This document shows, in pieces, positions 1-7,228 of a DNA stretch of 15,081 bases. This DNA comes from Parvularcula sp039033795. GTDB lineage: Bacteria; Pseudomonadota; Alphaproteobacteria; Caulobacterales; Parvularculaceae. The notes below the pieces were generated by a model. The model worked only from the letters and a program-made list of their open reading frames with translations, did not search any database and was not told where the DNA came from. Within the stretch, counting starts at the first letter, position 1. Every line of letters begins with the position of its first letter. The position numbers and the translations under genes were made by a program. The DNA is taken from the NCBI GenBank assembly GCA_039033795.1, contig JBCCBY010000040.1, forward strand, positions 1 through 15,081. The letters run 5' to 3'.

Positions 1-152
1 GAACCATGTCGAGCCAAACCAAAGCGGAGATCATCACAACGCTTCAGTCGCTCGGCCCAACAGATCTCTTCGACCAGGACTATGTTGACACAATCGTGGA
101 GATCGGCGTCCTCTTGGTCATGACGTCGCCTGACTATCTCGTTCAGCGTTAG
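1..152 (+). CDS. DUF1800 family protein, C-terminal fragment
   Basis: Only the last 49 codons are in the window, read in the frame starting at position 3 and ending with TAG at 150-152. The peptide ends in LVMTSPDYLVQR. From memory of the family, DUF1800 proteins typically finish with a helix of the form 'lvlaSPEFqvQR', so the tail fits. The assignment is strengthened by the next gene, a DUF1501 protein 15 bp downstream: DUF1800 and DUF1501 genes very commonly sit in this order and are presumably co-transcribed. The function is not established; members are usually exported. The ATG at position 6 is internal, not a start. Confidence comes from context plus a short tail, because the diagnostic N-terminal part is outside the window. 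Confidence 0.7.
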   Translation, partial: TMSSQTKAEIITTLQSLGPTDLFDQDYVDTIVEIGVLLVMTSPDYLVQR

Positions 153-167
153 ATAGGGAGCGTAGCA

Positions 168-1571
168 ATGACCACGAACCGTCGATCTTTTCTTAAAGGT
201 GCTGGCGCAGTCGCAGTCTCTGCTGCTGGCTTCACGGGCAGACCCACGGCCTTCACCGCGCATGCAGCCAACACATCTGGGTACAAAGCATTGGTGTGTG
301 TGTTTCTATTCGGCGGCCTGGATAACCATGATTTCATTCTGCCCTATGATCAGTCCAGTTATGGCACATTTGCAACCATCCGGCAGACACTCATGACGAC
401 CCAGGGTGCCTCGCGCGATCGTTCGTCCTTGTTGGCCCTTAACCCGTTGAATGCGTCGGACTTTGGTAGCAGGCAGTTCGCACTGCCGCCCGAAATGCCG
501 CTTCTTAAGGGTCTGTTCGACAACGGTGATGTCGCTCTTGTCGGTAATGTCGGACCACTGATTGAACCAGTCACTCGAACGAGTTTTGAAAACGGGTCGG
601 CACGTGTGCCGTCCCGGTTGTTCTCCCATAATGATCAGCAGGCCACATGGCAATCGAGCGAGCCCGAAGGTGCGCAGTTTGGTTGGGGCGGATTGTTCGC
701 AGATGCTGCTTTGGCCTCTGGCGGGAACGCAGCATCGCCCGAATTCACCACCATTTCGAGCACGGAGGTTGGGCCGTTTCTCACAGGCAATGTCGCGCAG
801 CCCTATCAAGTGTCCGTTGAAGGCTCGTCGCAAATCACTGTTCTTGACGACCTCCATGAAGGTTTGGCGACAGGTGACGAGGCCATTTTTCTTAGCAATG
901 TGAAAAACCGGTTCCGCGCGGTTGGCTTCACGGGATCCAATATCCTCGCACAGGACATCGCCACAAAGTTCCGTGATGGGATAGATGCAAACGATCAGTA
1001 TGACGAGGCGCGCGCCGCGCTCTCGCCATTGGCCACGCCTTTCCCTCAAAGCCAACTTGGTTTTCAGCTGCGAAGCGTTGCCGAAACGATCGCCATTCGC
1101 GGCGCGCTGTCAGCATCTCGTCAGATTTTCTTTGTTGGTATTGGCGGGTTCGATACCCACTCGGCGCAGGCAAGAACACTTCCCTCACTTTTAACCAGCA
1201 TCGATGGTGGTCTTGCCGCCTTTAACAGTGCCATGATTGAACTCGGTCTCAGCAATGATGTCACACTGTTCACCGCCTCTGATTTCGGCCGTACACTGGC
1301 AGTCAATGGCGATGGAACCGACCACGGCTGGGGGGGCCATCAGCTGGTGATGGGCGGCGCGGTCAATGGCAACAGGATTTATGGGACACTGCCGGAGCCT
1401 GTGCTGAACACAGAGCAAGACACAGGCGGTGGACGCTGGATTCCCTCTCTCTCGGTCGAGCAGTATGCTGATCCCCTCGGTCGGTGGTGGGGCCTCACCC
1501 CAAGCGAAGTGAATGCGGCCCTGCCCAATCTCAGCAACTTTAGCGATGCTGGATTGACCCTCTTTTCTTGA
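168..1571 (+). CDS. DUF1501 family protein, Tat-exported
   Basis: A 467-residue protein of the DUF1501 (sulfatase/alkaline-phosphatase-like) family. The N-terminus is a twin-arginine signal: R5-R6 in RRSFLKG, a hydrophobic stretch at about residues 11-22, and a likely AHA cleavage site at 31-33. This predicts export of a folded protein. Family hallmarks are visible: an FGGLD motif near 48-52, GGFDTH at 326-331, SDFGRTL at 371-377 and GTDHGWGGH at 383-391. The Asp and His residues of the last three motifs resemble metal ligands of alkaline-phosphatase-superfamily enzymes, but no activity is proven for the family. The start is supported by GGGAG at 156-160, seven bases before the ATG. It follows the DUF1800 gene by 15 bp, so the two are probably one operon. 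Its stop lies 2 bp from the convergent arsC stop. Length is normal, and nothing looks broken. Confidence 0.9.
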   Translation: MTTNRRSFLKGAGAVAVSAAGFTGRPTAFTAHAANTSGYKALVCVFLFGGLDNHDFILPYDQSSYGTFATIRQTLMTTQGASRDRSSLLALNPLNASDFGSRQFALPPEMPLLKGLFDNGDVALVGNVGPLIEPVTRTSFENGSARVPSRLFSHNDQQATWQSSEPEGAQFGWGGLFADAALASGGNAASPEFTTISSTEVGPFLTGNVAQPYQVSVEGSSQITVLDDLHEGLATGDEAIFLSNVKNRFRAVGFTGSNILAQDIATKFRDGIDANDQYDEARAALSPLATPFPQSQLGFQLRSVAETIAIRGALSASRQIFFVGIGGFDTHSAQARTLPSLLTSIDGGLAAFNSAMIELGLSNDVTLFTASDFGRTLAVNGDGTDHGWGGHQLVMGGAVNGNRIYGTLPEPVLNTEQDTGGGRWIPSLSVEQYADPLGRWWGLTPSEVNAALPNLSNFSDAGLTLFS

Positions 1572-1573
1572 GA

Positions 1574-1999
1574 CTAGCCTTTCGCAACAATGACGCCATC
1601 GTGACTGATGATCAGTTCACCGTCTTCTTTATAGTAAGGGCCAGGGGGTAACCGATCGAGAAGCGGCAAAACGGCTTCGCTTGGTCGGCAAAGCTTGACA
1701 CCCTTCGGTGTGCAAACGATCGGCCGATTGACAAGCACAGGATGCTCGATCATGGCGTTCACCAGCACATCGTCGGACACCATCGGCTCCAACAGCCCAA
1801 GCTCTTCTGCTGGAGACTTGGTCTCGCGCAACGCTTGGCGCGGGGTCAGTCCGGCCGCTGCAAAGAGCCCCAAGAGCTGCGGGCGAGTCCACCCCGTCGC
1901 AAGATACTCCACCACCACCGGCTCTTCACCCGCATCCTTGATGATCTTCAAAACGTTGCGGGATGTTCCGCATGCTGGATTATGATGAACAACAATCAT
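1574..1999 (-). CDS. arsC: Arsenate reductase, glutaredoxin-coupled ArsC type
   Basis: A cytoplasmic enzyme of 141 residues that reduces arsenate to arsenite, using glutathione and glutaredoxin in the E. coli R773 ArsC family. The signature HNPACGTSR is at 6-14, with the catalytic cysteine at C10. The three arginines that hold arsenate in R773 ArsC (60, 94, 107) have counterparts at R58 (RETK), R92 (NRPIV) and R105 (CRPSE), shifted by a constant two residues, so the active site looks complete. The length is typical. Its ATG overlaps the acr3 stop as ATGA (1996-1999), indicating translational coupling. GGAG at 2011-2014 is a distant Shine-Dalgarno candidate. The product arsenite would be the substrate of the Acr3 pump encoded just upstream. 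Neighbouring families such as Spx and YffB share the fold but lack this full motif set, so the call is firm. Confidence 0.95.
   Translation of the reverse strand: MIVVHHNPACGTSRNVLKIIKDAGEEPVVVEYLATGWTRPQLLGLFAAAGLTPRQALRETKSPAEELGLLEPMVSDDVLVNAMIEHPVLVNRPIVCTPKGVKLCRPSEAVLPLLDRLPPGPYYKEDGELIISHDGVIVAKG
1601..1620 (+). terminator. Possible terminator hairpin for the DUF1501 gene, inside arsC
   Basis: Thirty bases past the DUF1501 stop, GTGA-CTGA, a TGA loop, TCAG, one bulged T and TCAC form an 8-bp stem. The pyrimidine-rich CGTCTTCTTT follows. The stem is short and not GC-rich, and it lies within the 3' coding part of the convergent arsC, so it may be coincidental. Confidence 0.3.
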
Positions 2000-3045
2000 T
2001 CGGCCAGGCTCTCCACCAAACGCTCCTGCCTTCCTTCAAACCGTGCTCGTGTTCGATTGGCAAGTGCCACGAGTGACAACATGACAGGCACCTCCACCAA
2101 CACGCCAACCACGGTGGCCAAGGCGGCAGCAGACTGGAGGCCATAGAGGCTAATCGCAACAGCAACCGCCAATTCGAAGAAATTCGAGGTTCCTATCAAC
2201 GCACAAGGCGCGGCCACTTTATGCGGCACGCGGAGTGCAAAGGCAGCGCCATAGGCGAGGACAAAGACACCGTAAGACTGGATCAAAATCGGCACGGCGA
2301 TCATCGCGATCACAAGCGGCCGCTCTAGCAGCACACCGCCCTGAAACCCAAACAAGAGAACAACGGTCAACATCAACCCCGCCGGCCCCACAGGCTTTAG
2401 TTTGGACACAAAGGTATCAATGGCACCCTCGCCTTTCCGTAGAAGCACACGCCGGGTGGTCACCCCTGCAACCAAAGGCAAAGCAACGTAAAGCAGGACG
2501 GAGAGCAAAAGGGTGGTCCACGGAACAGCAATGTCCGAAACACCAAGAAGAAACGCCACAATTGGCGCATAAGCAACCACCATGACCGCATCATTCACGC
2601 TGACCTGGGCCAAGGTATAGTTGGGATCGCCTTTGGTGAGTTGTGACCAAACGAACACCATCGCCGTGCATGGGGCCGCGCCGAGGAGAATGAGGCCAGC
2701 AAGATATCCTTCTGCATCTGCAGACGGAATATAACCGGCAAACACTGTTCTGAAGAAAAAAACGCCCAGCGCCGCCATGGAAAATGGCTTCACCACCCAA
2801 TTGACAATCAGTGTAATGATAAGCCCGCGCGGCTCATTGGCGACACGCCTCAAACCACCAAGATCAATGGCGATCATCATGGGATAGACCATCGCCCAGA
2901 TCAGAGCCGCGACCACCAAGTTCACGCTCGCCACTTCCCAACTGGCGAAGAGGCCAAACGCGCCCGGCATCAACTTTCCTAGCACAACACCGCTCGCCAT
3001 CGCCGCGGCGATCCATAGGCTCAAATAGCGTTCAAAAATTCCCAT
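1996..3045 (-). CDS. acr3: Arsenite efflux permease, ACR3 family
   Basis: An inner-membrane arsenite/H+ antiporter of 349 residues, normal for ACR3, with about ten hydrophobic segments. The two residues known to be essential in the Corynebacterium glutamicum homologue, a cysteine in GAAPCTAMVF and a glutamate in a late membrane helix, are present here as C126 and E318 (VLVEVPVML). The motif PCTAMVFVWSQL with GDPNYTLAQVSVND after it is characteristic of ACR3 and separates it from the unrelated ArsB permeases. The start is well supported: a perfect AGGAGGA lies at 3052-3058, six bases before the ATG. It is the first gene of the acr3-arsC operon, diverges from arsR, and its promoter should fall in the 66-108 bp region that holds the operator-like dyad. 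Induction by arsenite through ArsR is inferred. Confidence 0.95.
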   Translation of the reverse strand: MGIFERYLSLWIAAAMASGVVLGKLMPGAFGLFASWEVASVNLVVAALIWAMVYPMMIAIDLGGLRRVANEPRGLIITLIVNWVVKPFSMAALGVFFFRTVFAGYIPSADAEGYLAGLILLGAAPCTAMVFVWSQLTKGDPNYTLAQVSVNDAVMVVAYAPIVAFLLGVSDIAVPWTTLLLSVLLYVALPLVAGVTTRRVLLRKGEGAIDTFVSKLKPVGPAGLMLTVVLLFGFQGGVLLERPLVIAMIAVPILIQSYGVFVLAYGAAFALRVPHKVAAPCALIGTSNFFELAVAVAISLYGLQSAAALATVVGVLVEVPVMLSLVALANRTRARFEGRQERLVESLAE

Positions 3046-3088
3046 GAGCGTTCCTCCTCTCGCTCACTTACAGACGATGGATCGATAT

Positions 3089-3112
3089 TTCAACGATTCT
3101 CGAATAATTGAA
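3089..3112. promoter_or_regulatory. Probable ArsR operator between acr3 and arsR
   Basis: A 24-bp imperfect palindrome reads TTCAA-N2-ATTC-N2-GAAT-N2-TTGAA, with 18 of 24 positions symmetric and the centre between 3100 and 3101. Size and AT-rich arms match the dyads bound by ArsR/SmtB dimers. It contains a possible arsR -10 element, AATAAT at 3103-3108, so bound repressor would block RNA polymerase. It lies between the divergent acr3 and arsR genes and could control both. GATTC at 3095-3099 is also a CcrM (GANTC) methylation site. Binding is inferred from symmetry and position. Confidence 0.72.
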
Positions 3113-3153
3113 TGAACCTTGCGTTTTCGACCGATCGCGAACACGTTGGCTTT

Positions 3154-3525
3154 ATGGAGTCCGAAGAAGAGCAAACCGTCGCGCAGCTTGGCGCCATCGC
3201 GCAGACCACGCGATTGGCCGTGTTCAAGGCGTTGATCCGTGAGGGTTCAAAAGGCATGGCTGCCGGCGTTATTGCCTCAACCTTGTCGGTCGCCCCCAAC
3301 ACGCTCTCCTCCCACCTTGGGATCTTGCAACGCTCGGGTTTGGTCCGGGCTGTGCGCCAAGGTCGAAGCGTGATTTATTCGGTGGATATGCAGGCTGTGT
3401 CGGGCCTGATTGATACCCTGGTGCACGATTGCTGCGCGGGCCATCCTGAAGCATGCGCGGTTGTGGATGGACCGACCCGCGGCCAAGCGGCACGGTTGAC
3501 GGCCCAGGCCAACAGCGCCGCGTAG
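3154..3525 (+). CDS. arsR: ArsR/SmtB family arsenic-responsive repressor
   Basis: A winged-helix repressor that should dissociate from DNA when it binds arsenite. From the ATG at 3154 it has 123 residues. An upstream in-frame ATG at 3112 would add 14, but that codon touches the last base of the operator dyad and would lie at or before the expected transcript start, so 3154 is preferred; neither start has a good Shine-Dalgarno. The HTH region includes APNTLSSHLGILQRSGLV followed by the wing RQGRSVIYS. The canonical ELCVCDL metal site of R773-type ArsR is absent. Instead a C-terminal DCC-AGHPE-AC carries Cys93, Cys94 and Cys100, the same Cys-Cys-x5-Cys spacing as Cys95/96/102 of Acidithiobacillus ferrooxidans ArsR. 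It is divergent from acr3-arsC, and rpe follows 40 bp downstream on the same strand. Confidence 0.93.
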   Translation: MESEEEQTVAQLGAIAQTTRLAVFKALIREGSKGMAAGVIASTLSVAPNTLSSHLGILQRSGLVRAVRQGRSVIYSVDMQAVSGLIDTLVHDCCAGHPEACAVVDGPTRGQAARLTAQANSAA

Positions 3526-3565
3526 GCACTTGGCGCCGGGGAACGAACCCGCTTAAGACCTCAAC

Positions 3566-4222
3566 ATGGCGCCGCTTATTAGTCCTTCGATCCTTGCCGC
3601 AGACTTCGCCAAACTCGGAGAGGAAATCGACAACGTCACGACCGATGGCGCCGATATGATTCATATCGATGTCATGGATGGCCATTTCGTGCCCAACATC
3701 ACGATCGGCCCTGATGTCGTCAAAGCGCTCCGCCCGCATTCGAGCTTGCCCTTTGATACCCATTTGATGATCGCGCCGAGCGCGCCTTTTCTTGAAGCTT
3801 TCGCCGAAGCAGGCGCCGATATTATCTCTGTGCATCCTGAACCGGATCCACATGTGCATCGAAGTCTGCAGCGGATCCGCGACCTGGGGAAAAAGCCTGG
3901 TTTGGCCATCAATCCCGGAACACCGCTTAACGTGTTGGAACCACTTTACGAATTGGTTGACTTGATTTTGGTGATGTCGGTCAATCCAGGCTTTGGCGGC
4001 CAGAAATTCCTCGCCTCCGCACTCCCTCGGATTGAGCATATCGCCGAGCGAATCGAACGCTTGGGTCTTTCGACAATCCTAGAAGTGGACGGAGGAATCA
4101 ACGCACACACCGCACCCGGTGTGGTCAACGCAGGCGCGAGTGCGTTGGTCGCAGGCACCGCGATTTTTCGTGATCCCGAAGGGTCGTATAAATCAGCGAT
4201 CAAGACCATCAAAGGCTTGTAA
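3566..4222 (+). CDS. rpe: Ribulose-phosphate 3-epimerase
   Basis: A cytoplasmic TIM-barrel enzyme of 218 residues that interconverts ribulose 5-phosphate and xylulose 5-phosphate in the pentose phosphate pathway (and the Calvin cycle where present). Visible hallmarks are SPSILAADFAKLG near the N-terminus, HIDVMDGHFVPNITIGP with the metal-binding His and catalytic Asp, DTHLMI, MSVNPGFGGQKF and EVDGGIN, which contains the second catalytic Asp. The C-terminal VAGTAIF phosphate-binding strand is intact. Length is standard. The Shine-Dalgarno is poor, with only a GGGGAA run well upstream. The gene starts 40 bp after arsR on the same strand, so read-through from arsR is possible, but the function is housekeeping and unrelated to arsenic. 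In several alphaproteobacteria, as I recall, rpe lies close to purH, and that neighbourhood is partly kept here. Confidence 0.96.
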   Translation: MAPLISPSILAADFAKLGEEIDNVTTDGADMIHIDVMDGHFVPNITIGPDVVKALRPHSSLPFDTHLMIAPSAPFLEAFAEAGADIISVHPEPDPHVHRSLQRIRDLGKKPGLAINPGTPLNVLEPLYELVDLILVMSVNPGFGGQKFLASALPRIEHIAERIERLGLSTILEVDGGINAHTAPGVVNAGASALVAGTAIFRDPEGSYKSAIKTIKGL

Positions 4223-4352
4223 AACGACACTTTGTTACGTTTGCGAGCCTGGGTGACAACGCCATGGAAAAGCTGAGTATAAAACTCTCGGTTATCTCTT
4301 CCGGCTACAATCGACTCCTGTTAGTGTGGCACCGAGGGGTAGGGATAGAGCA

Positions 4353-5567
4353 ATGCTGTCTAAGTTCTTCAGGCGAAAATCAACATCCACCACGACCCAA
4401 ATTTCCTTTCCCTCCTACGACATCGACCTGGACTGCGAAGCTCTGCTCAATCGCTCACCGCGCAACGTGAATTTGTCGCTGACCCGCGACATGGTGGCGG
4501 GAAAGACAGTCTTGGTGACGGGCGCCGGGGGGACAATTGGCAGCGAACTGTCGCGCCAAATCGTTGCCTTTGATCCTGCGCGCTTGGTGCTTGTCGATAA
4601 TGGCGAGTTCAACCTCTATTCGATCGAGCGTGAACTGGCCGAGTCCGGTTTTGGGCATGTGGTCGCGGCACGCCTGGTTGATGTGTGCCAGCGGGACCAC
4701 CTGATGGCGCTGTTCGCAGAGTTTAGGCCATCGCTCGTCTTGCACGCGGCTGCGTTCAAACACGTGCCCATCGTGGAGAGCAATCCGTGTGCAGCGGGTC
4801 TCGTCAATGTCAAAGGCGCGAAGAATGTGTTCGACGCGGCCATTGAAGAAAACGCCGACACCGTCGTCTTTGTCTCCACCGATAAGGCCGTGAACCCCTC
4901 AAGCTTTATGGGAGCGACCAAGCGCGTGGCTGAACTCTATGCCCAAGCGCTCGATGTTGCGCAGACTGATACCCGTTTCGTTACGGTGCGGTTTGGCAAT
5001 GTTCTCGGCTCCACGGGCTCGGTTGCACCGCTGTTTTTGCGCCAAATTGCGTCGGGCGGCCCGATCACCGTGACCCACCCGGACGTCCAGCGCTATTTCA
5101 TGACGACTCGGGAAGCCACGCGACTGGTCCTCAAAGCTGCTTCGTTGAAAGCCGATAACGGAATTCTGTCCCATGACGGACGGATTTTCGTTCTCGATAT
5201 GGGTGCGCCGATCAAGATTGTGACCTTAGCCGAGCGCATGATTGCTGCGGCGGGCTTGGTGCCGCATCAAGATATCGACATCGTTTTTACCGAGCTGCGT
5301 CCCGGCGAAAAACTGTTCGAAGAGATTTTCCACACCTTGGAAAAATTGGTCGAAACGGGAACCGATGGCGTGCTTTTGGCCTCGCCCACGATGATCGACC
5401 TTCCCTTGCTGTTGCCGCGCTTTACGGACGTCATTCGTTTTGCCGAGAGTGGTGACCCCGATTCCTTAAAAGAAGCGATCCACCATCTCGTTCCTGAGTT
5501 CAAACCAGGGGCAGGACAAAATCCAAGCGACATTCCAAGCAGTCCAACCTTGCGTCAAGCTGGCTAG
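4353..5567 (+). CDS. CapD/WbpM-like nucleotide-sugar 4,6-dehydratase, soluble form
   Basis: A short-chain dehydrogenase/reductase of the polysaccharide-biosynthesis CapD/WbpM/FlaA1 group, acting on UDP-activated sugars (probably UDP-GlcNAc type; substrate inferred). With the ATG at 4353 it has 404 residues; a GTG at 4326 would add nine but has no ribosome site, whereas AGGG and AGAG lie just before 4353. The NAD(P) loop TGAGGTIG is at 56-63, STDKAVNPSSFMGATK carries D177-K178 and the M-x3-K pair (M186, K190) that replaces the usual Tyr-x3-Lys, as in WbpM and PglF, and LRPGEKL is at 315-321. WbpM/CapD proteins are about 600 residues with four N-terminal membrane helices. Here that half is replaced by about 45 hydrophilic, Ser/Thr- and Lys/Arg-containing residues. 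No other surface-sugar genes are in the window. It sits between rpe and purH. Confidence 0.85.
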   Translation: MLSKFFRRKSTSTTTQISFPSYDIDLDCEALLNRSPRNVNLSLTRDMVAGKTVLVTGAGGTIGSELSRQIVAFDPARLVLVDNGEFNLYSIERELAESGFGHVVAARLVDVCQRDHLMALFAEFRPSLVLHAAAFKHVPIVESNPCAAGLVNVKGAKNVFDAAIEENADTVVFVSTDKAVNPSSFMGATKRVAELYAQALDVAQTDTRFVTVRFGNVLGSTGSVAPLFLRQIASGGPITVTHPDVQRYFMTTREATRLVLKAASLKADNGILSHDGRIFVLDMGAPIKIVTLAERMIAAAGLVPHQDIDIVFTELRPGEKLFEEIFHTLEKLVETGTDGVLLASPTMIDLPLLLPRFTDVIRFAESGDPDSLKEAIHHLVPEFKPGAGQNPSDIPSSPTLRQAG

Positions 5568-5614
5568 GCAAGCCTTGTCGGTCACGCCAGGCGCAGATAA
5601 GCGCCGGTCTTGCC
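5567..5614 (+). other. Folded leader/intergenic RNA between the CapD-like gene and purH
   Basis: The 65-bp gap before purH can fold. GGCAAG (5567-5572) pairs with CTTGCC (5609-5614), enclosing an inner hairpin GGCGC-agataa-GCGCC (5590-5605) that extends by two more G-C pairs past a bulged A. It has no U tract, so it is not a clear terminator. It does not show the conserved blocks of the ZTP (pfl) riboswitch that precedes some purH genes. It could stabilise a processed mRNA end, affect purH translation (purH lacks a clear Shine-Dalgarno) or mean nothing. Confidence 0.3.
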
Positions 5615-5632
5615 TCATGGATTGTTGCCGAC

Positions 5633-7195
5633 ATGACCAATCGATTTCTTCCCCGCCGGGCTCTGCTTTCCGTCTCTGACAAGACCGGCCTCGTCGCCTT
5701 TGCGCAGTCTTTAGCCGGTCACGGCATCGAACTTCTCTCAACCGGCGGCACAGCAAAGACCCTTCGAGACGCTGGTTTGTCGGTTCACGATGTGTCCGAC
5801 GTCACCGGCTTTCCTGAGATCATGGATGGGCGTGTGAAAACCCTCCATCCATCTGTCCACGGCGGTTTACTCGCAAGGGAAGATGTCGATGGCAAGGCGA
5901 TGGAAGAACACGCGATCGCGCCCATCGATCTGTTGGTGGTCAACCTGTACCCCTTTGAAAACAGCGTCGCCTCAGGTGCCAAGGAGGCAGGCCTGGTGGA
6001 AACCATCGATATTGGTGGGCCGGCCATGATCAGGGCAGCAGCAAAGAACTTTGACCGTGTCACCGTGATCACTGATCCAGAAGACTACACAGCATTGCTT
6101 GCCGAACTTGCGCAAGGCGGAACCTCCAAAGCCTTTCGCAAACAGCAATCGAGCATCGCCTACGGACGAACGGCGCAGTATGATCTTCTGATTAGCCAAA
6201 CCCTCGATAACCAGAAAATGCCCGCGCGTCGAACTGGCGTTGTGGGTCAACTCGTGTCCCCCCTGCGGTATGGTGAAAATCCGCACCAAACAAGCGCCGT
6301 CTACCGAACAGCACCAGACCGGCCCGGCGCTCTTTCTGCGGAGCAAATCCAAGGGAAGGAGCTCAGCTACAACAACCTCAATGATACCGACGCCGCCGTC
6401 GAGCTGGCGGCCGAATTCCGTGACCAGCATGGGGTGGTGATTGTCAAACACGCCAACCCTTGCGGCGTCGCAACCGGTTCAACCATTGCCGCAGCTTACA
6501 AGTCTGCCTTTCGCTGCGATCCCGTGTCCGCCTTTGGCGGCATCATTGCGTCGACCCAAACAATCGACGGGGAAGCCGCCGAGGAAATGACCAAGATCTT
6601 TACCGAGGTGGTCATCGCCCCTGCGGTGGATAACGACGCACGCGAGATTTTCGCCGCCAAGAAAAATCTCCGTCTGTTGATCATTGGTGAGCTTCCCGAC
6701 CCTGCCTGTCCGCGGAATGTGATCCGACCGGTCGCAGGCGGTTTTTTGCACCAAGACCATGATGCCCCCGTCTTTGGTGAGCATTTCGACGTTGTTACCG
6801 AACGCCAACCCTCGGCCAAGGAGTTGGCCGACCTTCGCTTTGCCTTCACCGTTGCCAAACATGTGAAGTCCAATGCGATCGTCTACGCCAAAGACAACGC
6901 CACCGTCGGTATCGGAGCCGGGCAGATGAGCCGTCTCGATTCGGCGCGCATTGCGGTCAAAAAATCTAACGACGCAGCCGTAGCAGAAGGACTAAAGGTG
7001 CCGCTCGTGGACGTCTCGGTGGTGGCATCCGACGCATTTTTTCCCTTTGCGGACGGGCTTTTAGCAGCAGCTGAAGCCGGTGCGACAGCGGTCATTCAAC
7101 CCGGTGGCTCGATGCGCGATGATGAAGTGATTGCTGCCGCAAATGATGCAGGTTTGTCGATGTTGTTTACCAAGATGAGGCACTTCAGGCATTAG
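5633..7195 (+). CDS. purH: Bifunctional AICAR transformylase / IMP cyclohydrolase
   Basis: Catalyses the last two steps of purine synthesis: formyl transfer from 10-formyl-THF to AICAR, then ring closure to IMP. The protein has 520 residues, the usual size. The N-terminal cyclohydrolase (MGS-like) domain, about residues 1-200, shows LLSVSDKTGL, STGGTAKTL, VKTLHP and IDIGGPAMIRAAAKN at 125-139. The transformylase domain shows RYGENPHQ at 212-219, the catalytic Lys-His in KHANPCG at 272-278, DPVSAFGG, SDAFFPF at 466-472, QPGGSMRD at 489-496 and the conserved C-terminal RHFRH at 516-520. Both active sites look complete. There is no good Shine-Dalgarno before the ATG, but the N-terminal sequence aligns with the family from residue 9 on. 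It is followed by gdhA after 33 bp and may be co-transcribed with it. Confidence 0.98.
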   Translation: MTNRFLPRRALLSVSDKTGLVAFAQSLAGHGIELLSTGGTAKTLRDAGLSVHDVSDVTGFPEIMDGRVKTLHPSVHGGLLAREDVDGKAMEEHAIAPIDLLVVNLYPFENSVASGAKEAGLVETIDIGGPAMIRAAAKNFDRVTVITDPEDYTALLAELAQGGTSKAFRKQQSSIAYGRTAQYDLLISQTLDNQKMPARRTGVVGQLVSPLRYGENPHQTSAVYRTAPDRPGALSAEQIQGKELSYNNLNDTDAAVELAAEFRDQHGVVIVKHANPCGVATGSTIAAAYKSAFRCDPVSAFGGIIASTQTIDGEAAEEMTKIFTEVVIAPAVDNDAREIFAAKKNLRLLIIGELPDPACPRNVIRPVAGGFLHQDHDAPVFGEHFDVVTERQPSAKELADLRFAFTVAKHVKSNAIVYAKDNATVGIGAGQMSRLDSARIAVKKSNDAAVAEGLKVPLVDVSVVASDAFFPFADGLLAAAEAGATAVIQPGGSMRDDEVIAAANDAGLSMLFTKMRHFRH

Positions 7196-7228
7196 GCTGG
7201 CGCCAACAAAATTAGCGCGAGGAACGCC

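Noticed and set aside
306..1055. 249-codon open frame on the minus strand opposite the DUF1501 gene
   Set aside because: Antisense to a gene with intact DUF1501 motifs; low-complexity Arg/Cys-rich translation and no start signals.
3269..4039. 256-codon open frame on the minus strand opposite arsR and rpe
   Set aside because: It lies antisense to two genes with clear family motifs, has no ribosome site, and its translation is rich in Arg/Gln/Gly with no recognisable domain. It is a codon-bias shadow.
4214..4249. Terminator after rpe (GGCT/AGCC and AAACG/CGTTT)
   Set aside because: The stem is broken by unpaired bases, the loop is 11 bases, and no U tract follows.
4253..4311. Sigma70 promoter for the CapD-like gene (GTGACA with TATAAA, or TACAAT at 4306-4311)
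   Set aside because: GTGACA and TATAAA are 19 bp apart, and TACAAT has no -35 match at 16-18 bp. A promoter is likely in 4223-4352, but I cannot place it.
4264..4470. 68-codon ORF overlapping the start of the CapD-like gene
   Set aside because: Most of it lies in another frame of the CapD-like gene, without a ribosome site or recognisable sequence.
5568..5632. ZTP (pfl) riboswitch before purH
   Set aside because: The region is too short, and the conserved 3' CCGCCUGGGC-type block of the pfl motif is absent.
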